From contig CAQLOA010000007.1 of NCBI GenBank assembly GCA_948829205.1, positions 1 through 16,693 of the forward strand: a stretch of 16,693 nt of DNA, in the 5' to 3' direction. The first letter of the stretch is position 1. The number at the start of each line of letters is the position of its first letter. Shown in pieces: positions 1 to 6,695 of the stretch. Source of the stretch: an uncultured Eggerthellaceae bacterium (lineage in GTDB: Bacteria > Actinomycetota > Coriobacteriia > Coriobacteriales > Eggerthellaceae). The translations under genes were made by a program, and so were the position numbers. The notes below the pieces were generated by a model, which saw only the letters and a program-made list of their open reading frames with translations, did no database searches and had not been told where the DNA came from.

Positions 1-1
1 G

Positions 2-529
2 CATCGGCACGGGAGTGGGCGAGCCGTGGTAGATCTCCTTGACGGAACCCATACGGTGCTCGAATGGATCGCGCTGCTGTTGGCCAACCGCACCTTTCGC
101 CTGGGGAGTGAGCTTGCACGCGACGCCCGTGACTACCTCTTGGCAAGCTTTCTTCCCGACACTGCCCCCTATGACGTGATCCGTGGATACCGCGCCGACG
201 ACTCGTACTTCTCCTTCGCTGAGGCCTTCGTGGAGGGGACTCTCTCCATCGATCAGTTGGCCCGCTCGCTCTACCTGGGAAAGCTCGGAGTCCAGGTCGT
301 CCTGGTTTCGTCGCGCGCCTTCGACCATCTTCGATTCGTGGAGGCCTGTTCTGTCCAGGCCGAGGCGTACTACCCCAAATTCGTCGCCCGCGACGAGGCT
401 GCGCGGCAGGAATACCGAAGCACCGTTCGAGGGGCGCATGACTATCGCGACGGCCTCTTCGTGCTAGACCTCATGAGGAAGGAGGTGGCCCCCGATGACC
501 CGCGCATACAGCGAATGCTACCTGAATGA
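2..529 (+). CDS. DUF3990 family protein, 5'-truncated by window edge
   Basis: The frame is open from the first base, so the GTG at 26 is probably not the start and the N-terminus lies outside the window. The visible C-terminal part carries residues I recognise from the DUF3990 family: a VLEWIALLLANRTF stretch, then YDVIRGYRADDSYFSFAEAF, then a GKLGVQVVL segment and a tail with YYPKF and DDPRIQR. In full-length members a YHGS-type N-terminal segment precedes these. From memory the family is placed near ADP-ribosyltransferase folds, which would make it a candidate toxin; the part that would show this is missing. The gene overlaps the next one by 35 bp in another frame, so the two form an operon. 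The family assignment is fairly sure; the biochemical role is inference. Confidence 0.8.
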   Translation, partial: HRHGSGRAVVDLLDGTHTVLEWIALLLANRTFRLGSELARDARDYLLASFLPDTAPYDVIRGYRADDSYFSFAEAFVEGTLSIDQLARSLYLGKLGVQVVLVSSRAFDHLRFVEACSVQAEAYYPKFVARDEAARQEYRSTVRGAHDYRDGLFVLDLMRKEVAPDDPRIQRMLPE

Positions 530-1130
530 CGCGAAGAAGAACCTGGGGACGATGCTCGATTACGCAGTCGGATACAAGGGGATAGATGCCAACCTCTTGG
601 CCGAGCGGTTCGCGCGATCCTTGTTTGCTGAGCTTTTCGAATGCGGACATCCTGGAGTGGTTTCGGGCATGTCGGGGGTCGAGCTTGCGCGCAAGGTGTT
701 GGGGGCCGAAGACGAGTCCGACGACTACGTAGCCAGCATCAGCACGCCGGCCTATTGGGCCGGCTATGTCCTCGCGGAATACCACTGGTTCACCGGCAGG
801 CGATTCAAGGACGTCTTCGCGCGTGTTCCGCTCGCGTCCATCGTCGAGCTCTACCCTCTGTTCCACGAGATGGACGTTTGCCGCTTCATCGAGGAGATGG
901 AGCGTCGCATGCTGGACGAAGGCAGCGAAACGAACCTCGCCTGGCTTAGGGAAAACCGCGGGTTCACCCAGGCGCGTCTCGCTGAAGTCTCGGGGGTGGG
1001 GCTGCGTTCCATCCAGATGTACGAGCAACGCGTTAACGACATCAACAAGGCGCAGGGAATCACCCTCTATCGCCTTGCGCACGCTCTTGGCTGCAGCATG
1101 GATGACCTCTTGGAGAGCCCGTTGCTGTAG
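495..1130 (+). CDS. HTH (XRE) protein, partner of DUF3990
   Basis: A 211-aa protein in two parts. Residues 1-140 form an uncharacterised helical domain with conserved-looking stretches (YLNDAKKNLGTMLDYAV, GMSGVELARKVL, TPAYWAGYVLAEYHWFTGR). Residues about 147-207 are a Cro/CI-type helix-turn-helix (LRENRGFTQARLAEVSGV, then SIQMYEQR and LGCSMDDLLE). The ATG at 495 has a strong ribosome binding site (AAGGAGGT at 479-486) eight bases upstream, inside the end of the DUF3990 gene, so translation is probably coupled. Pairing with DUF3990 is common in gut bacteria, and the layout fits an antitoxin or autorepressor. The antitoxin role is inference. Confidence 0.85.
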   Translation: MTRAYSECYLNDAKKNLGTMLDYAVGYKGIDANLLAERFARSLFAELFECGHPGVVSGMSGVELARKVLGAEDESDDYVASISTPAYWAGYVLAEYHWFTGRRFKDVFARVPLASIVELYPLFHEMDVCRFIEEMERRMLDEGSETNLAWLRENRGFTQARLAEVSGVGLRSIQMYEQRVNDINKAQGITLYRLAHALGCSMDDLLESPLL

Positions 1131-1212
1131 TTGCACGTGGCGTTAAAGCATGCTCGCTTGCGACTTGCAGCCGCGCGCCTCTAGCCCGGCTCTTGGGCGC
1201 ATTCCGCCTGCG

Positions 1213-1611
1213 TCATGCTCCCATCAGTGCGGTTGCGAACGCGGTTGCGGCCAGGAACACTCCGGGCACGTTGGCAATGACGATTGGCCAGTCTCTGTGT
1301 TCTTTGAGCAGCCCGTAAGCCGACCACATGATGCAGTTGAGCATCGCCGCAAAGGGCTGTATAGGATTGCCCGTATGCCCCGCCAGATTGTCTGCTATCT
1401 GCGGGACGTACGATACGTACATGACGACGGAAAGCACCGACGCGACGTAGCCGATCACGCGCACCACCTTGTCGAAGGTTACGTGCTTTTGTCCAGGCGC
1501 GGCAGCCCTCTTCGCCCTGGCTTCACTCCTGTTTCTGGCCCGTTCTTCTGGCCGTGCCTTTGCTGTCGCTGGTGGCGCGGCGTTCCCTATCGCGTGCGTC
1601 CTTGCCGTCAT
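1213..1611 (-). CDS. SemiSWEET / PQ-loop family transporter
   Basis: A 132-aa protein with three predicted membrane helices, as in bacterial SemiSWEETs, which work as homodimers carrying small sugars. Helix 1 (about 51-72) ends in YVSYVPQI with the PQ motif at 70-71. A GNPIQP turn (81-86) follows, then helix 2 (LNCIMWSAYGLL) and helix 3 (WPIVIANVPGVFLAATAF). The family is usually about 85-95 residues; here about 45 extra Ala/Arg-rich, positively charged residues precede helix 1. No better start codon occurs near residue 45 and the ATG at 1611 has only a weak GAGGCGG upstream, so the extension may be real. It converges with the HTH gene; no clear terminator is visible in the 82-bp gap. The substrate cannot be told from sequence. 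Confidence 0.85.
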   Translation of the reverse strand: MTARTHAIGNAAPPATAKARPEERARNRSEARAKRAAAPGQKHVTFDKVVRVIGYVASVLSVVMYVSYVPQIADNLAGHTGNPIQPFAAMLNCIMWSAYGLLKEHRDWPIVIANVPGVFLAATAFATALMGA

Positions 1612-1731
1612 CTTTCACCGCCTCACGCAACGAGTTTTCTCCATTTCGCATGATAGGTGCTGGCGCACTCCTGGAAGCGTGTGCGGCGACTCTGTTCCAG
1701 AACGGCAAATGCGCCGTTACGCTACATTCAC

Positions 1732-1752
1732 CCAATGGGAGCGTGCCATTGG
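1732..1752. repeat. 7-bp perfect hairpin in intergenic spacer
   Basis: CCAATGG (1732-1738) and CCATTGG (1746-1752) form a perfect stem with a 7-base loop in the spacer between the permease and the SemiSWEET gene. No T-run follows on either strand, so it is not a convincing intrinsic terminator. Confidence 0.4.
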
Positions 1753-1836
1753 AACACATCAAGTGGCGCATCTAGCCCGAAGACTTTTGGCAGCGAAAAC
1801 GCCGGCAAGTATGACATGCCATTAGATGTGTTCCAA
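1749..1836. repeat. 20-bp imperfect inverted repeat at permease 3' end
   Basis: Arms at 1749-1768 and 1817-1836 match at 17 of 20 positions as inverted copies, with a perfect 12-bp core (TTGGAACACATC / GATGTGTTCCAA) and a 48-bp spacer. The right arm contains the last codons and stop of the minus-strand permease (PLEHI, stop at 1822-1824). The left arm read on the plus strand also encodes PLEHI and continues KWRI then a stop. This may be a broken inverted copy of the permease end. Confidence 0.6.
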
Positions 1837-3213
1837 GGGAGTGCGGACGCTTCCGAGTAGCATGCGTTCGCAGACAAGCGAAGTCACGAGGTAGTAGACC
1901 CCGAGGAAGGCGACGGTCCCCCCGACCGTTCCCGCGACGATGGCCGCAAACGACGAGCTCTCCAGCGCGGCGGCAAGGAAGCCTACGAGAGCCAGGCCGA
2001 ACACGCAATGAACGAGCGCGAACGCCAGCGGCGCCGCAAAGTAGGCCCCGGTCTGCGCCCAGACGGCCCGACGTATCATCGAGGAGTCGCAGCCCATCTT
2101 GTCCAGGATGCGGTACCGGTGAACGCTGTCGGCGCCCTCGGCGAGCTGCTGCAGGGCCAGCACGGCCGCTGCGGCCACCAAGAACGTCATCCCGAAGAAG
2201 ATGCCGACGAACCCGATGGGCGCCAGGGACCACGCGGTTGCGCCGTCGGTCTGCGGCCCCCGCATCCCTACGCTGAACGCGAACCCTGCGACGACCATGC
2301 AAATCGCCACGGCTATGAGCACACAGGTGCACCCCATGGCGGTCGAGGTTGAAGACACCTTCGACTCGACCTGTCGCACCACGAAGCAGCGCAGCCCGCG
2401 CAGGTAGCGATCCGTGTTCCGCTGCGCCTTCTTCGCGTAACGTATCGTCCAGGTGCGGAAGAGGACGCCCGTCGCAAGCACGGCGAGTATTCCCAGCGGC
2501 AGGATGTAGACGACGAACGTGATCGGCTGAAGAACGCACAGGCCCCAGACGAAGACGATCGCAGCGAAGGCCAGCACGGCCTGCACGCGCATAGCTGCGC
2601 TTCCTGCGCCCTTGGGCTTTTCCGGAACACGGTTGGCGTTCATGAGCTGGAGCAGCGAACGCTTGCGGATGCCCCGCATCCCCGCCAGCATGGCGACGGC
2701 CATGATCGCAGCGAAGCACCCGCAATCCCATAGGGCCGCGTTTTCCGAGAACGCGAACCCGAAGCGCCAGGGAACGCCGAAGACGAACGACGCCAGACCT
2801 CCGAACGCCGGAGAGAGCGCGACCCCCGCCGCAAGTCCGATGGCCAGCGACAAGGCCCCGACGAAGACGTTCTCGTAGAGCAGGACCCTCGAGGTTTGCG
2901 TCGAGTCCATGCCCAGCAGCCCGTACATCGCTAGCTCCAGCGAGCGCCTGCGCAGTATGAAGCGGTTCGCGTACACCACAAGGAACGCGAACACGACGAC
3001 GGAGAAGACGGAGAACGCCTGCACGACCATGGAGGCGTTCTCGTACACTCCGCGCTGCTCGGGGCTTAGGTCCATCGACAGAAGGTAATCCCCCGATGCG
3101 GTGAACGAGTACAGCAGGCACGCGGCGAAGGCCAGCGTGAGGAAGTACACGACGTAGTCCGCGACGGAGCGCCTGACGTTGCGCCATGCGAGCTTCAGGT
3201 AGATGTGAGGCAT
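1822..3213 (-). CDS. BceB/FtsX-like ABC permease lacking the large ectodomain
   Basis: Start chosen at the ATG at 3213 because AAAGGA lies five bases upstream and MPHIYLKLAWRNVRRSVADYVVYFLT matches the usual N-terminus of BceB-type bacitracin/peptide-resistance permeases. The product is 463 aa. Ten membrane helices can be drawn at about 19-38, 62-83, 115-137, 161-178, 209-230, 233-252, 290-315, 332-355, 390-417 and 422-447. Two cytoplasmic segments that would dock an ATPase are present (RRRSLELAMYGLLGM at 88-102; YRILDKMGCD at 367-376). BceB proteins are about 650 aa, with about 200 residues outside the membrane between helices 7 and 8; here that stretch is about 17 residues (GMRGPQTDGATAWSLAP). 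No ABC ATPase gene is in the window. Peptide export or resistance is the family role; the substrate is unknown. Confidence 0.85.
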   Translation of the reverse strand: MPHIYLKLAWRNVRRSVADYVVYFLTLAFAACLLYSFTASGDYLLSMDLSPEQRGVYENASMVVQAFSVFSVVVFAFLVVYANRFILRRRSLELAMYGLLGMDSTQTSRVLLYENVFVGALSLAIGLAAGVALSPAFGGLASFVFGVPWRFGFAFSENAALWDCGCFAAIMAVAMLAGMRGIRKRSLLQLMNANRVPEKPKGAGSAAMRVQAVLAFAAIVFVWGLCVLQPITFVVYILPLGILAVLATGVLFRTWTIRYAKKAQRNTDRYLRGLRCFVVRQVESKVSSTSTAMGCTCVLIAVAICMVVAGFAFSVGMRGPQTDGATAWSLAPIGFVGIFFGMTFLVAAAAVLALQQLAEGADSVHRYRILDKMGCDSSMIRRAVWAQTGAYFAAPLAFALVHCVFGLALVGFLAAALESSSFAAIVAGTVGGTVAFLGVYYLVTSLVCERMLLGSVRTPLEHI

Positions 3214-3272
3214 GAACGTCCTTTCGACGGACATCATGCTAGAGGCGCCTCGCGGGTGGCGCCATCGGTTTG

Positions 3273-3301
3273 CCTTACGTTGCCCTAACGGTTTCGTAAG
3301 G
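3273..3301 (-). promoter_or_regulatory. Inverted repeat upstream of permease, possible operator
   Basis: CCTTACG (3273-3279) and CGTAAGG (3295-3301) are perfect inverted copies with a 15-bp spacer, centres 22 bp apart, about two helical turns. A third similar half-site, CCTAACG, sits at 3284-3290. Permeases of this family are often controlled by OmpR-type response regulators binding such repeats. Its position 60-88 bp before the permease start fits, but no regulator gene is in the window. Confidence 0.45.
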
Positions 3302-3360
3302 TTGCGTCCTCGCACAAAGGGACGGGGTAAACGTGCGAATGACTGTGCGGATTCCTTTGA

Positions 3361-3380
3361 ATGGATAACATGTTATCCAT
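3361..3380. promoter_or_regulatory. hipBA operator 1, perfect 20-bp palindrome
   Basis: ATGGATAACATGTTATCCAT is a perfect palindrome of 20 bp just upstream of the hipBA -35 box. Its GGATA and TATCC half-sites recall the words in E. coli HipB operators (TATCC-N8-GGATA), though in opposite order. Position and symmetry fit binding of a HipB dimer. Confidence 0.75.
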
Positions 3381-3382
3381 AA

Positions 3383-3411
3383 TTGAGTATTCCCATACAA
3401 ACGGATAAAAT
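3383..3411 (+). promoter_or_regulatory. hipBA promoter giving a leaderless transcript
   Basis: TTGAGT (3383-3388) and TAAAAT (3406-3411) are separated by exactly 17 bp and make a good sigma-70 type promoter. Transcription would begin about 7-8 bases after the -10 box, at or next to the ATG at 3419. This explains why no ribosome binding site precedes that ATG, and suggests the in-frame TTG at 3383 is the -35 box and not a start codon. Confidence 0.65.
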
Positions 3412-3420
3412 ATTAGCCAT
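3401..3420. promoter_or_regulatory. hipBA operator 2, imperfect copy over -10 and start codon
   Basis: The 20 bases here match operator 1 at 16 of 20 positions, keeping GGATAA on the left and TTA-CCAT on the right. The two operator centres are 40 bp apart, about four helical turns, so bound dimers would lie on the same DNA face. This copy covers the -10 box and the start codon, so binding would block transcription. Confidence 0.65.
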
Positions 3421-3703
3421 GATTAGCCTAGATCAAAAGACGTCGTTCGACATTGTCAACGAAGTCGCCGCGCGCGTGCGGGCCCGGCGCAAGGAACGAA
3501 GGCTCACCCAGGCGCAACTCGCCGAAAAGGCGGGTATGTCGCTGGCATCCTACAAGCGTTTCGAGCAGACAGGCCAGGTATCGTTCCAATCGCTCGCGTC
3601 CGTGGCCATCGCCCTCGACTGCGAGGAATGCTTCGACGCTCTGTTTGCGCAACGGCAATATTCGTCGATCGAAGAGGTCTTGAATGCCAAGGCGGCACGA
3701 TAG
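3419..3703 (+). CDS. hipB: HipB-like antitoxin, XRE-type repressor
   Basis: A 94-aa protein with a Cro/CI helix-turn-helix at about residues 17-75 (VRARRKERRLTQAQLAEKAG, then SLASYKRFEQTG and SFQSLASVAIALDC). HipB proteins bind and inhibit the kinase HipA and repress their own operon. The ATG at 3419 is preferred over the TTG at 3383, because the upstream stretch coincides with promoter and operator elements and there is no ribosome binding site. The gene overlaps hipA by 20 bp. Two palindromic operators upstream fit autorepression. Assignment rests on sequence pattern plus the adjacent HipA and is strong. Confidence 0.88.
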   Translation: MISLDQKTSFDIVNEVAARVRARRKERRLTQAQLAEKAGMSLASYKRFEQTGQVSFQSLASVAIALDCEECFDALFAQRQYSSIEEVLNAKAAR

Positions 3704-4856
3704 GGTGACTGCGCCACTGCACATAGGAAAATCTGGCCTGGCGGTGGATAGCCTGCGCGTTGCTATCGATGGACGCGAGGTTGGAACGCTGGCCATGACG
3801 CCCGACGGACTTGCGGCCTTCGAATACGGTCCCGAATGGCTCGAAGAGGGCTTTGCACTCAATCCCTTCAGCCTTCCCCTTCGGAAGCAGGTATTCGTTG
3901 CGAAAAGGCGCCCGCTCGACGGGCTGTTCGGAGTGTTCTCCGACAGCCTTCCCGACGGTTGGGGACGGCTTCTGGTGGACCGTTTCCTGCGGTCGCAGGG
4001 TATCGATCCCTTCGAGGTGTCCTTCATGGAGAGGCTTGCAATCGTCGGTGGCAGCGGAATGGGGGTGCTGGAATATGAGCCCCGGTTCCCGTTGCCGGCA
4101 GTCGACGACAAGCTGACCTTCGACGAGCTGGCCAAGGAATGCGCACGTGTGCTCAAGACCGACAACTCGGAAGACCTGGACACGCTTTTCGCGATGGGCG
4201 GATCGTCCGGAGGAGCCCGACCGAAGGTGTTCACCGAGATCGACGGGGAAGGCTGGATCGTGAAGTTCCCCTCGTCCCACGACCCTCAGGACATAGGCGC
4301 GCAGGAGTTCCGCTTCTCGCAAATGGCTGCAGGTTGCGGAATCGAGATGTCGGAGACGCGCCTGCTGCCGTCGGAAATCTGCGAAGGTTACTTCGCCACC
4401 AAGCGTTTCGATCGCATGAAGGCCGACGAGCATTCCGTTCGAAAGATTCACATGGTCTCGGCCGGAGGGTTGTTGGAAACCTCGCACCGCATCCCAAACC
4501 TTGACTACGACCAGCTGCTTCGGCTGACTTTGCAGCTAACGGAAGACATGAGCGAAGCGGAGCGGATGTTCCGCCTGATGGCCTTCAACGTGGCCATCGG
4601 AAACCGCGACGACCACGCAAAGAACTTCTCGTTCCTGTTCGACGGGGAAAGGTGGAGGCTTTCGCCCGCTTACGACCTGACCAGCAATCCGGGCATGAAC
4701 GGGGAGCATGCGACCACCGTCAACGGGAAGGGGCGCGACATCGGGGTTTCCGACATGACGGAGGTTGGGAAACGCGCAGGAATCAAGGCGTCCAAGGCTC
4801 GCAGCATCGTCGACGATGTGATGTCGGCAGCCGCTGCGTCGAAGCTCTCACATTGA
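3684..4856 (+). CDS. hipA: HipA-family Ser/Thr protein kinase toxin
   Basis: A 390-aa protein with an N-terminal HipA coupling domain (about 21-105, including PLRKQV and FSDSLPDGWGR) and a C-terminal kinase domain. Visible kinase motifs: the glycine-rich loop GGSSGGARPK (172-181), whose serines are the likely autophosphorylation site; IVKFPSS (192-198) with the nucleotide-binding lysine; catalytic NRDDHAKN (307-314); and the metal-binding AYDLT (329-333). E. coli HipA phosphorylates glutamyl-tRNA synthetase; the target here is unknown. The ATG at 3684 overlaps hipB and has AGAGGT just upstream; an in-frame GTG at 3705, just after the hipB stop, is an alternative. All key residues are present, so the kinase should be active. 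Confidence 0.92.
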   Translation: MPRRHDRVTAPLHIGKSGLAVDSLRVAIDGREVGTLAMTPDGLAAFEYGPEWLEEGFALNPFSLPLRKQVFVAKRRPLDGLFGVFSDSLPDGWGRLLVDRFLRSQGIDPFEVSFMERLAIVGGSGMGVLEYEPRFPLPAVDDKLTFDELAKECARVLKTDNSEDLDTLFAMGGSSGGARPKVFTEIDGEGWIVKFPSSHDPQDIGAQEFRFSQMAAGCGIEMSETRLLPSEICEGYFATKRFDRMKADEHSVRKIHMVSAGGLLETSHRIPNLDYDQLLRLTLQLTEDMSEAERMFRLMAFNVAIGNRDDHAKNFSFLFDGERWRLSPAYDLTSNPGMNGEHATTVNGKGRDIGVSDMTEVGKRAGIKASKARSIVDDVMSAAAASKLSH

Positions 4857-4862
4857 CGTAGG

Positions 4863-4880
4863 GGTGCAGCTTGCTGCACC
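4863..4880. terminator. Hairpin between convergent hipA and lipoprotein genes
   Basis: GGTGCAG (4863-4869) and CTGCACC (4874-4880) make a perfect 7-bp stem with a 4-base loop, seven bases after the hipA stop and in the gap to a convergent gene. No long T-run follows, so efficiency is doubtful; it could act in both directions. Confidence 0.45.
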
Positions 4881-4907
4881 TGCTTGGTGTGCCGGGGAAC
4901 GTTCGCT

Positions 4908-5825
4908 TTAGGTGGTGGTGTAGAAGGCGTATTCGACGTGGCCGTTGGCGAAGTCGACCTTCAGCACGTACAGGTAGTTCGGCTCGATCGGGAACGTGGG
5001 CGTCCCGTCAACGAGCTTGAAATCCACGTTTTCGGCGGCTTGCTCGTCGCCTGCGATGTAGTGCGCGCCCGGGTCGGTGCTGTCGGCTGTGGCGTCGGCC
5101 ATGATCAAAGGCATGCGCTGGACGCTGACGGATTTTGGCTTTGCCGAAAACGTTGCCGTGGCGTCTAACTTCTGCGGTATGCGCGCGTCGGCTACGTCGG
5201 AGGCCAGCTTGCCGTCGGTGCTCCAAGGTAGCTGCGCGTTGTCCGACGAAGAGGTGCCCGCGGCGCTCGTGTCGGTCGCCGGGTAGTTCCACTCCCACGA
5301 CACCGGGCTCAGCACGACGGACACCTGCGCGAGGTCCGTCGTGTACGAAAGCGACCCGGTGGGAACCTGCGCTGGGTCGGCCGGCGCGAAGATCTCGCTT
5401 ACCAGTTCGGAATACTGCTCGGCGTCCGCAGGGTTGCCTTTCTCGAGCACTTCCACCTCGAAGATGTTGGGGTACTGGCCCGGATAGCTTTCCAGCATGA
5501 TGCCGTCGCCGGTCACACGCACGACGTTTCCGGCTTCCAGCTCCGAAGCGTCGGTGCGCTGGCCGTCTGACGTTATGGCGGCGTCTTCCAGGTTTGTGGG
5601 AATGTAGGGCGTTTGCGTGTCCTGGTCTACGAAGAGGAACTGGCCTTCATGGGCGTAAGCCACCATTGCGGTGTTCGTGGCGTCTTCGGGCACCGAAGTG
5701 CCCGATGGGCTTTCTTCCTGATTGCCTTGCGAGCACGAACACAGCAGCATCATCGCAAGCGCGACAACGACGGACACAAGAGCGAAGCGTAGTCGACAGG
5801 ACGTCCTCTTTGCAGGGCTTGGCAT
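4908..5825 (-). CDS. Predicted surface lipoprotein of unknown function
   Basis: A 305-aa secreted lipoprotein. The ATG at 5825 is chosen because AAGGAG lies about six bases upstream; the longer frame starting at 5849 has no such support. Residues 1-30 form a signal peptide (basic MPSPAKRTSCRLR, then a hydrophobic stretch ending LLCS), with Cys31 as the likely lipidated residue. A Ser/Glu/Thr-rich linker follows. Residues about 90-130 (LEAGNVVRVTGDGIMLESYP) resemble the small OB-like fold of DUF3221/YobA proteins, a weak resemblance from memory. The C-terminal half is not recognised and ends in VEYAFYTTT. It lies downstream of an SDR gene on the same strand, 96 bp away. Confidence 0.8.
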   Translation of the reverse strand: MPSPAKRTSCRLRFALVSVVVALAMMLLCSCSQGNQEESPSGTSVPEDATNTAMVAYAHEGQFLFVDQDTQTPYIPTNLEDAAITSDGQRTDASELEAGNVVRVTGDGIMLESYPGQYPNIFEVEVLEKGNPADAEQYSELVSEIFAPADPAQVPTGSLSYTTDLAQVSVVLSPVSWEWNYPATDTSAAGTSSSDNAQLPWSTDGKLASDVADARIPQKLDATATFSAKPKSVSVQRMPLIMADATADSTDPGAHYIAGDEQAAENVDFKLVDGTPTFPIEPNYLYVLKVDFANGHVEYAFYTTT

Positions 5826-5863
5826 TTTGCGCTCCTTCTGTCGAGGCAATCTAGGACGGCTTC

Positions 5864-5869
5864 ATATTA
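5864..5869 (-). promoter_or_regulatory. Possible -10 box for lipoprotein gene
   Basis: On the minus strand TAATAT lies in a short AT-rich patch about 40 bases before the lipoprotein ATG. No good -35 box is seen at the right distance, so this is only a candidate. Confidence 0.3.
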
Positions 5870-5872
5870 TTG

Positions 5873-5894
5873 AAAAACCGCCTTTTCGTTGGCG
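5873..5894 (-). terminator. Weak intrinsic terminator after SDR gene
   Basis: On the minus strand CGCC (5894-5891) and GGCG (5882-5879) form a 4-bp stem with an 8-base loop, followed by G and five T. The stem is short; it may reduce read-through from the dehydrogenase gene into the lipoprotein gene. Confidence 0.35.
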
Positions 5895-5921
5895 TATCAT
5901 GGGCGCGCCAGCGCCATGCGC

Positions 5922-6695
5922 CTAAAGCCTTCGGATTGCTTCCCAGCCGGCCATCGATATGCAGCTGGGCACTACCTTGCCGACCAGCCTTAGCATGAGC
6001 GACTGCGGGCTGGCGCAGGCCACGGCGAAATGCGCCTTGTTGGCCAGAAGTGCGTCGCGCACCACGCTTTCCGGGCTCTGCGCCCCCAACAGGTGCCTGA
6101 CGTCGTGTCCGCCGCCCGATTCGCGCGCCACCTTCTCGAAGCCCGTCTTCACCCATGTAGGGCAAAGCGCCGTGGCGGTGATGCCGGTGCCTGCGAGCTC
6201 CCACCGCAGCGCCCGTGTATACCGCAGCACGAAGGCCTTCGACGCGGCGTAGACGTTCATGTGCGGAAGCGGAAGGAACGCCGCAGCCGACGCCACCTGG
6301 ATGATCCTGCCGCCGCGCCGCATGAAGGGCAGCGCCGCGCGCGTCATCTCCACGACGGCCCGGCAGTTCAGGTCGATCATGCCGGCCGCGGCCTCGTCGG
6401 AAATGGTCTGCCAGTCTCCGAACTTCCCGAAGCCTGCAGCGTTCACAAGGTAGGTGACGTTCGGCTGCTCATCCTTCAGCGTGTCGCGTATCGCCGCGAT
6501 GTCGTCCTCGTTCGTCAGGTCGGCTTCCAGAATCTTCGCCGGGGTGTCCAGCTCGCCTGCGACCTTCTCGAGGGCGTCCTTGTTCCTGGCGCAGATCCAC
6601 AGCTCGTCGGCGACTTGCATCCTGTCTAGCTGAATGGCGAACTCGCGCCCTATTCCAGAAGACGCTCCCGTCACGAGTGCGACTCTCTTCTGCAT
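5922..6695 (-). CDS. Short-chain dehydrogenase/reductase (SDR)
   Basis: A 257-aa classical SDR with a Rossmann fold. TGASSGIG (9-16) binds the dinucleotide, NAAG (85-88) is the structural motif, and the catalytic tetrad is N110, S136, Y149 and K153 (VYAASK). Arg37 after the second beta strand (ICARNKD) is typical of NADP(H) users. The C-terminal third (SLMLRLVGKVVPSCIS) is hydrophobic, which could give membrane association or a lipid-like substrate. The ATG at 6695 is chosen over the longer frame from 6728 because GAAAGGAAG lies just upstream. The substrate cannot be predicted. It is the first gene of a two-gene minus-strand cluster with the lipoprotein. Confidence 0.88.
   Translation of the reverse strand: MQKRVALVTGASSGIGREFAIQLDRMQVADELWICARNKDALEKVAGELDTPAKILEADLTNEDDIAAIRDTLKDEQPNVTYLVNAAGFGKFGDWQTISDEAAAGMIDLNCRAVVEMTRAALPFMRRGGRIIQVASAAAFLPLPHMNVYAASKAFVLRYTRALRWELAGTGITATALCPTWVKTGFEKVARESGGGHDVRHLLGAQSPESVVRDALLANKAHFAVACASPQSLMLRLVGKVVPSCISMAGWEAIRRL

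Noticed and set aside
26..28. GTG as the start of the DUF3990 gene
   Set aside because: The frame stays open to the first base, and family members have a conserved N-terminal region before this point, so the gene is cut by the window edge.
1150..1653. 167-aa plus-strand frame
   Set aside because: It lies antisense to the SemiSWEET gene, whose helices and PQ motif are convincing; the plus-strand product is Arg/His/Cys-rich with no recognisable features.
1772..3187. 471-aa minus-strand frame
   Set aside because: It is an Arg-rich shadow of the permease in another frame on the same strand, without membrane helices.
3383..3385. TTG as start of hipB
   Set aside because: It has no ribosome binding site, coincides with a -35 box, and would place coding sequence across the second operator.
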